A DNA stretch of 64,000 nucleotides from positions 21,731,707 through 21,795,706 of the forward strand of contig NC_064770.1 in assembly GCF_011397635.1 (NCBI RefSeq). The letters run 5' to 3'. The notes beneath the pieces are model-generated. The model saw nothing but the letters and a program-made list of their open reading frames with translations, was not told where the DNA came from and ran no database searches. The translations under genes were made by a program, and so were the position numbers. The stretch comes from Epinephelus fuscoguttatus (Eukaryota > Chordata > Actinopteri > Perciformes > Serranidae). Position 1 is the first letter of the stretch. Each line of letters starts with the position of its first letter. Below are positions 1 to 12,100 of the stretch, one piece after another.

Positions 1-761
1 TTCATCATGAATATAGTGATAGTGAGCCTGATGTGTGTGTCCACTGTGATCGGTTGCATCATCTACCGGCTGGACCACAGGGAGCACACATTGAAGGAAA
101 GCCCCTCTCACAGCCTGGATGTGGGGCTGCTGGTGGGAGCCTCCATGGGACAGTTTATCATCAGCTATTTTACCATCGTGGCCGTGGTGGCGACGGGAGC
201 CAGAGGGTACCTGAACGCCCTGAACCTGTCCTGGGCCGTGCTGACGGTGCTCCAGCTCGGCCTGCAGAACTACTTCATCATCGAGGGCCTCCATCGGGAG
301 CCCTTCCACGTGATGCAGGAAGCGGCTCTGCACACAAACGCTCACGCTCTCCAGGAACACTCAGACATTGACATTGTTGAGGAGAAAAGTAAATCCAGCT
401 ACGCCCTGACAAGCCTTGATAAGCCAAGTTGGAAGAGAAGAGTACTGAAGGAAGTCTGTGCCTTTCTTCTGTTTGCTAACATTATTGTGAGTTGTATTTA
501 TGGTTCTATTCTTTTATTCTCCATTGTTAAATATAATTGCAACAAACTGATGCTTAATGTGACCTACTTGTCCTCTCTCTGTATTGACAGCTGTGGATCA
601 TGCCTGCCTTTGGTGCTCGTCCCCAGTTCGATCATCACATCGAGATAAGGTTCTACAAATTCGCAATGTGGGCGGCCATCGTGAATATTGGACTTCCTTT
701 TGGAATCTTCTACCGCATGCACTCTGTCGCCAGCCTGTTTGAGGTGTACTTAATTTCTTAA
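1..761 (+). CDS. otop3: otopetrin proton channel, last two coding exons (otop3-like), 5' truncated by window edge
   Basis: The C-terminal part of an otopetrin, a multi-pass plasma-membrane proton-selective channel. Coding exons are 1-486 (open at the window start, frame 1) and 591-761, joined by a 104-bp GT-AG intron (donor ATT|gtgagt, acceptor ttgacag|CTG). Joined, they encode about 219 residues ending in FYRMHSVASLFEVYLIS and TAA at 759-761. Hydrophobic segments alternate with short loops. The post-intron LWIMPAFGARPQF and the FGIFYRMH near the C-terminus are otopetrin signatures. Reading through the intron, as a naive ORF does, gives a false C-terminus at 648. The choice of otop3 over otop2 rests on gene order: in human, OTOP3 lies tail-to-tail with HID1 as here. 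The family call is firm; the paralogue call is inference. Confidence 0.85.
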
Positions 762-909
762 GACTTATTTTTGAGTATGGAGAGAAACTTTGTAATGGTT
801 GATTTTATTTATTAATTCATACATGCTAGTCCTCTGGTCTAAGACGGTCCAAACATATTAGTAAACATAAACAACTCTGTCCCCTTTTTTTTTTTTTTTT
901 TAAAAAACC

Positions 910-1160
910 CTCAAATTTGTGATGTCATAGGGTGTGAAGTCTGGAACTGCTCCATAGACGATAAAGGGAGAAAACTGCTCTAGGGGAGCTCCAGGGGAGT
1001 GTTGTGAGTAAATGGGTACATTTTCCGTTTCAGAAGTGAGAACACAACAGGATAATAAAGCTAACTTGAGTATAAAGAAGACATTCAAATATTCTGTGGA
1101 TCCACAAAATCAGTCTAGAGCAGCTCCAGATTTTACACCCTATGATATCACAAGTTTGAG
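910..1160. repeat. MITE-like element with ~45-bp terminal inverted repeats
   Basis: The arms at about 910-954 and 1116-1160 are inverted copies of each other. Each begins with a version of CTCAAATTTGTGATGTCATA and continues through GGGTGTGAAGTCTGG, with a few mismatches. There is no coding capacity. The element sits just beyond the otopetrin stop codon, so it probably lies in that gene's 3' UTR or immediate downstream flank, and it carries an AATAAA at 1054-1059. A poly-T run (about 883-900) abuts its left end. Confidence 0.65.
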
Positions 1161-1303
1161 ACACTCTGGTTTCTGGCTTTGGGAGAGAGTAGCTCATGTT
1201 CACAAATAGTGATTGAACTTTCATAGGCCATGAAATTAACTTTGGAATTCTTAATTTATGTCGCGTTTATCTTTTAAATGTTTAAACTGAACTTGATATA
1301 AAT

Positions 1304-1309
1304 AATAAA
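1304..1309 (+). terminator. candidate polyadenylation signal of the otopetrin gene
   Basis: An AATAAA hexamer about 545 bp past the otopetrin stop, in AT-rich DNA. It is one of several possible signals (another is at 1054-1059 inside the inverted-repeat element), so the true 3' end cannot be fixed from sequence alone. Confidence 0.3.
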
Positions 1310-1507
1310 TTTTAACTTAAAGAAAAAGGAAATGCTGTGTATTACTTTAAATTCCCACGTATTCATTTTTATCAAGTAAACTGTGTGTTTGAGGTGCTGA
1401 ACACTGAAGATAATTTCATATACTTGTGTGCTTATTTGGGATCATGAAATTTTACCGGTCATCAAACTAATTAGTCAATTAAGTAATGGAAAGTAATTTT
1501 CTTTAAA

Positions 1508-1800
1508 TGGGGGGGCTGGAGCCAATTCCAATTGATGCGGGGTACATGTTGGACAGGTCGCCAGACTATCACAGGGCTGACATATAGAGACAGGCAACCA
1601 TTCATGGTCACATTCACACCTATGGGCAATTGAGAGCCCCCAGTTGGCCTAACCTGCATGTTGCTGGACTGTTTGAGGAAGCTGGAGAAAATGAAGAAAA
1701 CCCACACTGACATGGGGAGAAACTCCAAACGGAAGGGCCCCAGCAGGCCGGTAGGTTCAAAGCTGAAACCTAATGGTGCAAACCAATGCACCCTCTTGCA
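1508..1800. repeat. degenerate dispersed teleost repeat (non-LTR retrotransposon 3'-end type)
   Basis: The stretch contains the phrases ACAGGTCGCCAGACTATCAC, ACATAGAGACAGGCAACCAT and GAAAACCCACACTGACATGG. I recognise these from a very common teleost interspersed repeat, usually annotated as the tail of an L2-like LINE. It lies between the tail-to-tail genes, has no intact reading frame, and is flanked downstream by T-rich DNA (1848-1885). The family assignment is from memory of the pattern. Confidence 0.55.
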
Positions 1801-3171
1801 ACCCCTCTGGGATCCCATATTGATGATCAACCATTACAAAAAATAAGTTTTGTTTTTTTTTTTTTGTTTTTGTTTTTTTTTTAAAAAGCACATAAGCAAA
1901 TTGGATGCTCACAAAAATAAAATAAAAAAAGGTATTTGTATACCACTGCAATAAAGGTTTTATGTTTTTAATTGTGTCACTATAACTGTGCTCCTTGCCT
2001 GCTGCCTGCTGCAGGGGGACATAGTGCCATCTAGTGATCATGGTGTAAGGGGCAGCTTTCTCTTTAAATGACATGTTGTAGCCAAGCTACATAGAGGAGT
2101 GGGTAAAATACCTCCCAATAACATATGCAGTGGATATTGATAATACATTTTGATTGATCTTGACTTATAGTTACATCCAGGATCCACACAGGTATTACAG
2201 TTTGGTATATCTAATTCATTTTTATTTATTTATTTTTTTTTAAATATATTTAATTTTTGTTTCAATTAAATTTAGTTTGTTAGTTTTTTTTAAATAAATT
2301 ATAATATGGGACTTATTTGTCTAGGACTATGTTTTTTTTCTAATGTCTAGTTTTTATTTAAGTTAAATAAAATGTTTTTTACACCTAATTTTAGTTTTTA
2401 TTTTAGTTAACTATAACTTTATCTACATGCTGCACGAAGACTAACTCATGACACTTTGCACATATGTTGCTTGAAAGAGTTTTAGAGTTCAGTAATGCAA
2501 CCAACACAGAATTCACAGATGCATATCAATATATATTTTCAGGATAATTTACGTAAAATACAATTTTCAAACATCAAGCATTGTAAGCATAGCCAGCCAG
2601 ATCCAAACTTTAACCTGGTCAGAAACATAAAAACATACAATCTGTAGTATTGTCTCCAAAATCCTGTAAAGTTACACTGTCACGTAAACTACAACCATAA
2701 TAACAGACAACTCATAAAGAGTGCACGTGAAAGCATTGGCAAGTACGACAAATAATGTGAAACACCAATATTGTGCCGTCCAGGATAATGTTACAAGCCT
2801 CTGTTGGAGAGCGTCACATCTTCTATAACAAGTCTGGCTGCCAAGTCTAACAGTATTTCCTCGCTTCACTTCGATGCCGTCAAGGAAAGAGCCTCGGCCT
2901 TCAGGAAACATTTCACACATTCTCTGGTCTTGAGGTCTCAAGAAATGTACAAACACAAGTGTTTATGGATAATGTTGATAATTCTATCATCTCCCATCTT
3001 AATCCGAGAGGTATCTCTACCTCACCTGTCTGAATGACTCTCCTACACAAGTCAGTGGTGTACGCATTGTGATGGTTACAGAGGCAAGTTAAACACAGTG
3101 AGGTTTACCGGGAAACCAGCAGATACTGAAGGGAGGAGGAACGCCAGAACTGAACAGTCCCATTTTCCTGC
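1801..3171. other. AT-rich intergenic DNA and hid1 3' UTR
   Basis: This is the gap between the convergent otopetrin and hid1 genes. From 2210 to 2420 it is dominated by TTTATT/TTTAGTTTTTATTT low-complexity sequence, which contains several TTTATT words (AATAAA on the hid1 strand). The part next to 3171 must be hid1 3' UTR, but no single poly(A) signal stands out. No other gene is seen. Confidence 0.5.
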
Positions 3172-6100
3172 CTACATCCTCTGAATCTCAAAAAGGCGAA
3201 CATCAGTGTCATACCAGATAGGAGGGTCCACGTTGCTGTAAAAACAGAGTAAGATGTTAGTAAGTGTGGAGAGACGACTGTTTGCATAATTCTCAGCTCT
3301 CTCGTGGCTGACTCACCGCAAATACACGACACCCCACATGTAGGTGCGAAACCACATGGCCGTGCCTGCGTTGGCCTGATACTTTCGGATGAGGATGGGG
3401 TGAGGAACTGGCAGCAGGCCCACTAATGTGCCGTGCTGGAGAAACTTCAAGATCTCTGATTCATCTGTCAAACCCCTGCAGTGAAACATTTGGTGATATA
3501 TCAGAGGAATCACAGCCAATATATGACTTTATATGCTGAGCAAAAAGGAATACATACTTGTCGATGCAGATCTTCTCCACCTGAGGGACTAGCACTTGTA
3601 GAAGTCGCATGATAGTCTGAAGGGGTAGTTTACACTTCCAGGAGAGGACCTGGGACAGAAAATCCACATCAGTTACACATTCTGCCAACATAAGAGAGGC
3701 TTAGGGTAAAAGATGCTACTGACCCATTCTGGTGTGGGTGCCCAAAACGATGTTGAAGACGCACTTGACAAACGTCTTCTTTCCATCTCTGCTTCAGTGT
3801 AAAAAACATCCTGATAATGTGAAGAAATAAAGTTACTAACATGCATATGTTTTTATACAAATACACACACACAACCACACACACTTACTTCATTGTCTCG
3901 GCCTGAGTTTGACTCTGTGTCGCTGGTCCCGGCGACTGCGCTTTGGTCTGAGTGGACTGCGTGTGAAGGGTCTGTCTTTGGAACCGACACCATGGTGCCA
4001 TCCTCTGACACCTGGGACTTCTCAGTCAGTTTATCGATACCTGCAGGAAACCGTGAATCACAGGAAACCAGTCACTTGAAGGACAGGTCTGCTGATGGTC
4101 TGTTTTTCGTAATGTCAACAAATCCCATGAACAGACCATAAACAAGAATAGAATTATCCTAGTTACAAGTATTGTCAACTGATACGGCTTATTCCTCTGT
4201 ACCATAGAGCTCAATTTTTGTCCATAAAAATAATGATAATTTGACGCCTTGGATTTTGGATATACTAATATTGCGAGTGTTGCCTTTTTTTCTGGTTTAA
4301 AAGACTGCATTACAGTGATGTGTTTTAATTTTTCTGAACTCCCCAGACTGTTCTAGCTGTTCTCATTATTTGCCTTTATCCATTTAGTCATTAGACCACC
4401 ATTACTGATGAATATTTATCAAAAAATGCACCAGTAATCATGCCTAAAATATTGCAGTAACATTAATATCAAGGTATTTGGTGAAAAAAATCCTGATATT
4501 TGATACGCTCCATATCACCCTGCCCTATTCTGTCTGCTCTGTCTTTATTTGTAAGATTTTTTTCGGCATTTTCGCTCTGACACTTTTACAGTGAAAAGGA
4601 AGACAGGAAACAGGGGAAGAGAGGGGCGTATGACATGCAACGTAGGTCCCCGGCTGGGTATGAACTGGTGATGTTTCAGTTATGTGGCATGCGCTGTAGC
4701 CAATCAGTGCTCCAATTCTAAATATACTTTCTTGCTGCTCTACATAGCCACTGATGCAACAAATACACAACTGAAAATAGTCCCTCAGAAATACAATTTT
4801 TTTCTTTAATTTAATTTAATTTAATTTAATTTAATTGTTGGTTATTTTATTTTATTTTATTTTATTTTATTCTATTTCATTTTATTCTATTTTATTTATT
4901 TATTTATTTATCTATGTGTTCGGTAGAAAACAATAGGTTTGGGGGTCAACAAATAAATGTCAAAAAGTTGATGGACTAATGCACTGCTGTTTTTGGTTTG
5001 AAATATAAAATAACCAGCTTTTGCCTTTGAAATTATTTTTTCACAAACTTGCATTTTTTGAGAAAGTAACCCACTGGTTCACTTTACCTTTATTAACCCA
5101 TGGTATATTCCAAAAAATATTAATAAAACAAATATGATCATTCTGAATTATTAAACACTCATTTCTCTTAGTTGTAGTTCTTGTCAGGTGCTTAATGTAT
5201 TCTATGCTAACATGTAAGTTTGTGCACGTGACAGACATCCACTGCACAGCCAACAGATGGTGGTAATTTTATAAATAGTACAGTAACCAGTTGACCAATG
5301 AGCCAGTTCAACAATCAGTAACAACTAAACAGCACACAGAGTCAGTACCTGGAATAGCGACCAGACTGGCCTTCAGTGTACCAGGCTCTGCCGGCACAGC
5401 AGGATGAGAGCCCTCCATGGATACAGTCTCCTGCGAGCTTGTGCGGGAAATGACGTCTGGAGACTTCCTCTTCCTCTGCAAAGCCTTCTGGATGGAAGCG
5501 GGATCGGAAGGCAGGTTGGCCAACTGGTGGAAAACGTTGCGTTTGCGGATGATGGCGTACACCAAGTTGCAGTTTCCTGGAGGTGAGAGAAAGCAGGACA
5601 GATGCATTTTATTAACAGATGTGTTCCTTAAAATATCTTGACACAAAAATTTTAAAAAGGTAAGCTGTTGACATACATACAAACCTAGACGTCTGTTACA
5701 TGTCAGCTTTCTCTTACCGTCAAACTGATACTGGATAATATTGTTGAAAGCCTCAAGAAGGAAGAACACAAGGTGATGGTTCTGGGCCGCAGAGAACAGG
5801 AACCAGCTGGTGGAGAAGGCCTCCAGCAGGTGGAGCAGTTTATTGGCTGCCACCATGGACAGGCTCTTCAGATAGGGAGACACTGCAGAAAAAAGCAAAG
5901 TTAAGAAGATGATTATGTAACAGTAACAGACATTTATTTAATTAAGTGGCATCTATTTCTAATGAGATATTAAAACTTTAAATTAGTTGATGTTGGAAAT
6001 AAAGTGTGTTGGACAGATGGCGCCAAAACAATTCACCATTTACAACAATAGTGAGTAGGCAGTCGAACAGAGGCTGGAGACGCTGGTGGCCTGTGGTGAT

Positions 6101-9100
6101 AATCTTGTGAAACACCTACAAAACAAACACAGTGACAGCTGTGAGCATTAACGGTGTCTCAATTTGGCGGCAATAAAGAACATTTCCGATGATGCAGCAC
6201 GGTAAACACTCACCACTATGAGCAGGTCAGCATGAGTCCCTGTAAACACTGGGATGTCCATAGGCACATGGACGGTGTAGGGCTTATTCAAGCGCACGCC
6301 AAAGTTCCTCTCACCGCTCAGCAGTAGCAAAATGAACACACCGATGTGCATGAGTCCAACACGGGCTGCAGCCACAAAACACATGAGAGGTTAATAAACA
6401 TAAATACCTGTAGAGTCTTGTTAGGTGCAAGGACAACACCGGGGATGAGACTCACACTGGTCCGCCCGTGCATCATTCAGATAGAAGAGTATAGGAACCA
6501 GAATATCCAGCACGTCACTACTCTTCAGGACAAAAAACAGGAACTTCTGTCAAGGGAACACAAAGGAGAATTTGTTGAATAAAAGCACAGACTCTTAATG
6601 AAAGACAGTCTTCCTTCTAGTCCTTTGTTCTGACCTTGTTGAAGTCACAAAGCTTCCAGAAAAGCACCAACAGTTCCTGGTGGAACTGGATCTTCTTGGT
6701 CGAGTTAGGCAGGTACGTCTGTGTCAAAGGGTTGGTCAGCAGACGAGCGAGGCCCTTCAGCACAAAGTCAAAATCCTGCCGATGGAGAGACATAAAGCGT
6801 GCTTTGGACAACTCCACAGGGAAGATCTGCACGTGTCTTATAGAAATGATAACATACCTCCTCTCTGTGAATCCTCGACAAGTAATTCACAAACAGATTT
6901 TCAGGGCCTGTAGACTGCACAAAGATGAAGAGATTTATTAGAGTGACAGCAAACAAATGCCACACTGGATTGATTATCTTGATTTGTCTTGGTGTCGCAC
7001 CTCTTGCTCCTCCATGCTGGATGGAGAGGGGGGCCGGTGGGGAACCCCTCCATCGTGCTCCAACGTCACAATGAGGATCTGTACAGCCTGCTCCACCAGC
7101 TGCTCCCGGTAGTCAGAGAAGAGCAGGTGGTTGTACGGGATGCCGTAGCCCACTGGATCATAGGCACACACCACATTCAGCAGGGAGGTGAACAGAGGCA
7201 GAGCATGTCTAGGGAAAATGACATAAAGACCATGTTAGAGAATCATGTGCAAGAATTTACCAGTGCATTTTTTTTTTGGATGAAAACTATAATATGAATT
7301 ATCCTATTTTAGTCAATACAGAAAGAATGCAGTTTGGTGCAGCAAATAAATTAAAATGCATTTGCATAATATCTACATTTATATAAAATAATATGGAAGA
7401 ACAAAGACTCTCACTTAGGAAATACATCCACCCCATGGTCCACTTTTAAGGAGCTCTATGATATCCAGAGCATATCTATGATTCAGAGATTGTCTGCACA
7501 TGGCTCTCAACATGGAGGTAGCTGAGCCAGCGACCAGCAGCTAACAGTGCTAACAACGCAAACAGCTCTAAACAACGGCAACAGTGCTGACAGGGCTAAC
7601 AGTGTTAACAGTGGGAAACCAGAGGGGTGGGTGCTATGCTTCCAGGATGAGCCATCCTGATATCAGAAATAACCGCTGTATAAGCGCAGTGCAGAGCGCT
7701 GGCCATAAGCTAGCAGGGATACACACATCTACTTACATGCTTGCGGGATACACACATGGACTTACATGCACACATGGCTGGATCATCCTCCACGATAACG
7801 GACAGAGAAGTAACTCAAAGCACAGAGAGAGTGTGACTTTGTTCTCTGCTCAGGACACCATTACACCACCATATCTTTACATAGCAAATAGTTATTTCCT
7901 GCTACATTAATGCTCTGTACTCACATAGAGCTCCTTTAAGCTTTTGTTTCAGACGTTTAATCAACATCTCACTGACAACTGAGCCTCAAGCAATCTCTGT
8001 GGTAACCAAACAAACTAAACTTGTGATGAAGACCATTAAATGTGGTTGAAACCCCTGAATAAATCCCAGTAAGTGGACCATGAACCATATTTTTTGTTGT
8101 TTTTTGTTTTATTTGGGTCAAACAACAGCTCTTGCATTCTCTGCCACAGCTAAATTCTGTTTCTATTTATTCACATTAATGTAGACTCTCCTAACCAAAC
8201 TTACTTCTTGTGGCATTTAAAAAATTCACTTGACAGTTGCATGGACTCACATCATCACATAATGTTTGTCCATATATATGTAGATGTGCCAACATGATCT
8301 GCCCATTACCTATTTTCTGTGGAGCAGAAGAACGTCACCCAGGGGTTGAGCACATTGTTGTCCGATGAAGGAGGCAGGTACATGGCCTCGGAGAAGCAGG
8401 TTAGTAACAGTCTCAGCAGCTCTGTCCTGAAGAGAATCCGGGGGGGAAAAAAAAACAGCAAAGAGGTGCACAGAAAAAAAGTCAGCCATGTAAAAACGAG
8501 AGAGTAAAGCCTGTGTTTTTTTGTTTTTTTTTTTTCACTGCAGATGCTGCCAAGCACAGCTGCAAGCAGCCGGCTGACTCACCTATTTAGATCATGGATG
8601 TAGTTGAGAGGGGGGGACTGTGCAAAGCCCACGCCTGCCTCCCAGATGTATTCACAGCTGTCTATAGACTGCATGTTCTCTACCGAGTCCTGGCGATCAC
8701 AGAAAAATATTTATAAATCAAATTATTTTATTCAAAGTGCAGGATTAACATTTCTCCAAAGACTTGTTCAATTACATCGCAAATGATTGTCTGTAATGTT
8801 GCATTCTAAAATGACACCAGGGTGTTTTCTGATCCCTCTAGCTAGGATTTAGTTACATTTTGGCAACTAACACTACTTTGGGATTGTAAAACATCATGTA
8901 GCACAGCACAGAGAGTATTGTTAGGGTATGGTTAAGGTTAGGGAACTAAAATAACCAGGTTATGGAATGATGCTGTCTTGGTTAAATGGAAACTGAAGGA
9001 ATTGAGATGTGCATCCGTCTCGACCATGGGCAGACTATAAGATAATGGGCCCCTGGGCACAGATATGCAGTAGATCCCACCACCTCTTCTAAGTTGGAGC

Positions 9101-12100
9101 AAGACACACAGACTTTGTTTGCTGTTTAGTGTCTCTTTGTGTCAGTTTTGTGTGATCATCCCTGTGGTCTGTTTGTATGTCTTTGGGTTCATTTTGTCTC
9201 ATTTTTTCTCATTTTGTATCACTTTGTGGTCATGTTGTGTCTCTTTGTGGTCCATTTGTGTCTCTTTGTGATCATTTTGTGTCACTTTGTGGTCATTTTG
9301 TGTCTCTCTGTAGTTGTTTTGTGTCTCTGTATAGTCATTTTGTGTCTCTTTGTAATCATTTTGTGTCTCTGTGGTCATTTTGTGTCTCTTTGTGGTCATT
9401 TTGTGTCTCTTTGTAGTCCATTTGTGTCTCTTTGTGGTCATTTTATGTCTCTGTGTGGTCATTTTGTGTCTCTCTGTAGTTGTTTTGTGTCTCTGTATAG
9501 TCATTTTGTGTCTCTTTGTAGTCCATTTGTGTCTCTTGTGGTCATTTTATGTCTCTGTGTGGTCATTTTGTGTCTCTCTGTAGTTGTTTTGTGTCTCTGT
9601 ATAGTCATTTTGTGTCTCTTTGTAATCATTTTGTGTCTCTGTGGTCATTTTGTGTCTCTTTGTGGTCATTTTGTGTCTCTTTGTAGTCCATTTGTGTCTC
9701 TTTGTGGTCATTTTGTGTCTCTGTGTGGTCATTTTGTGTCTCTCTGTAGTTGTTTTGTGTCTCTTGTAGTCATTTTGTGTCTCTTTGTAGTCCATTTGTG
9801 TCTCTTGTGGTCATTTTATGTCTCTGTGTGGTCATTTTGTGTCTCTCTATAGTTGTTTTGTGTCTCTGTATAGTCATTTTGTGTCTCTTTGTGGTAATTT
9901 TGTGACTCTTTGTAGTCTATTTGTGTCTCTTTGTGGTCATTTTGTGTCTCTGCGTGGTCATTTTGTGCCTCTGTGGTCATTTTGTGTGTCGTAGAGGTCG
10001 TTTTGAGTCTCTTTGTAGTTGTTTTGTGTCTCTGTGTAGTCATTTTGTGTCTCTTTGTAGTCCATTTGTGTCTCTTGTGGTCATTTTATGTCTCTGTGTG
10101 GTCATTTTGTGTCTCTCTATAGTTGTTTTGTGTCTCTCTGTAGTTGTTTTGTGTCTCTGTGTAGTCATTTTGTGTCTCTTTGTAGTCCATTTGTGTCTCT
10201 TTGTGGTCATTTTGTGTCTCTTTGTAGTCCATTTGTGTCTCTTTGTGGTCATTTTATGTCTCTGTGTGGTCATTTTGTGTCTCTCCGTAGTCATTTTGAG
10301 TCTCTTTTTAGCCATTTTGTGTCTCGTAGTGGTCATTTTGTATCTCTTACTAGTCATTTTGTGTCTCTTTGTAGTTGTTGTGTGTTTCTTTGTAATCATC
10401 TTGAGTCTCTTTGTGGTCAGCACTTGTTGATTTGAGTGACATTTTGCAGGTAAAAACCAGCTGAGCCCCTGACACTTGGAGCCTCGGGGGGCCTGTACCT
10501 GATAGGCCTGTTCAGTAATCCATTCATGGGCTCCATCACTACAGCTTGCACAGTCTTACTTTTCTATTTACTTGATGCACCTCTTCCTGCTTTAACACTA
10601 TCAGTAAACAAAGCTTTCAGTACTAACACAACAAAGAAACAAAGCTTGTCTTAAGAAACAAACAACCACTGCTGTCATTTTTCTGAACTTCCTTTAGGAA
10701 CTTTCTCTGAATGCATTCTCCACGATGCAGTTTAGGGAGGAAATGTACCAGAACTGATGGTGAAATAATGAGCATAGTATGCTACATGGAAGTTATAACC
10801 CCTAAAGAATTCACTGAAAACAAGGCTGCAGACTGACGTGCAACATTCCTGTCTTGCTCATTAGAGATGAGGAATTCTTCCTGGTGAGACTGACAGTGTT
10901 CTGTCAGCCATGATGTCTTACTATGTTAGTCTTCACAGGAACTAGAGAGACAGGTTAGTTGGGCAACGTTAGACCAGGAAGAAGGAAACAGTGCTCCGAA
11001 AAGTATCGTTAACAATCATAAAAGATCATGTTAACTAATGTGTCAGTGCTGAATAATTTTGATGGATGGTGAAGAGATGAGTACTCACTGGGCCTCTCCT
11101 GTGGCTGTGCACAGTGAAGTCAGGGCAGAAGAGCAGGTCGGCGATAGCCAGGAGCAGAGACTCAGCCAGTGGTCGAGCTCCGTCATCATCATCCAGCTCA
11201 TCTGTCTGAAAAGGATGCACATATATGCATGTATGAGACTAGAACTAGGTGATGAATATCAAGCATTAATTAAAAGATATTGTGTAAATAGTCAAATGGA
11301 AGAGGAGCATTGCTTGGCAGAAATAGCTCAGTGATATTTCCTGCTCCACATATCCTTACAACTGGAATGAGGAAACCGATTTAGCTCATCAGCTGAGTGA
11401 AGGACACGCACTCATGGAAAGAACAGTCTGATAACCTCATTGTATCACTGGAGTGAGTAAGCATCTGCAAGACCTGACACAAACATTGTATTCTTTTGTA
11501 ACTGATCGATCATATTTTTAGCAACAAACACCATCTTCTGTTCAAAGTACGACTGTGCAAATGACAGTAGCCCATTTTGTTTAAAAGAAAAGTGTTGTAA
11601 GAGTGATTAAAGGGTTTGTCTTGATGCTTTTTGCAAGTGCTTTTTCCTTTCCTGTGCCCACTCACCCCCGCCCGCCCAGCGCCGGGCACCGTCGACCAGA
11701 AGAATCCTCTCCAGTCCTGGTCCTCGAAGATGTAGGGAAGGATGCGGCTCAAGATGCGAGTGCAGTTCAGGATCACCTGCTTCTCCCTCTCCGTGGGGCA
11801 ACCAGACTCTGCACCCTGCACCAGCTTCTCCACAGCCTGAGGAGACAAGGAACATTATTGGGTGGTGCATGAGAGTGAGGATGGAGGCATCTGCTGAGCC
11901 AGACACACTGTACTTCACACAGAAGAAGCTTGATACAGTCTTTTAATTTTAACTATGAAAATCTAATTTACAACGACAACACTGGTGCCTCTTTAAATGA
12001 TGTGTCTTTTAGGGCTTCCATTTTAGGTACTGAAGTTTCAGTGAGCAATATCTGCGATAAATCAAAGCTTCGCCAGGGGGTTAACTTAAGTCGGACTTTT

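Noticed and set aside
7-648. Otopetrin ORF read straight through to 648
   Set aside because: The segment from 487 to 590 is an intron (gtgagt...ttgacag). Splicing restores the conserved LWIMPAFG continuation.
4600-4705. tRNA gene in hid1 intron 14
   Set aside because: Only the B-box-like part is present and no cloverleaf can be formed. It fits a SINE-type repeat.
9139-10435. Long open frames on both strands (SLCGHFV and RHKMTTK repeats)
   Set aside because: They are a direct consequence of a 21-bp tandem repeat lacking stop codons in several frames. There is no start context, splice structure or known protein family.
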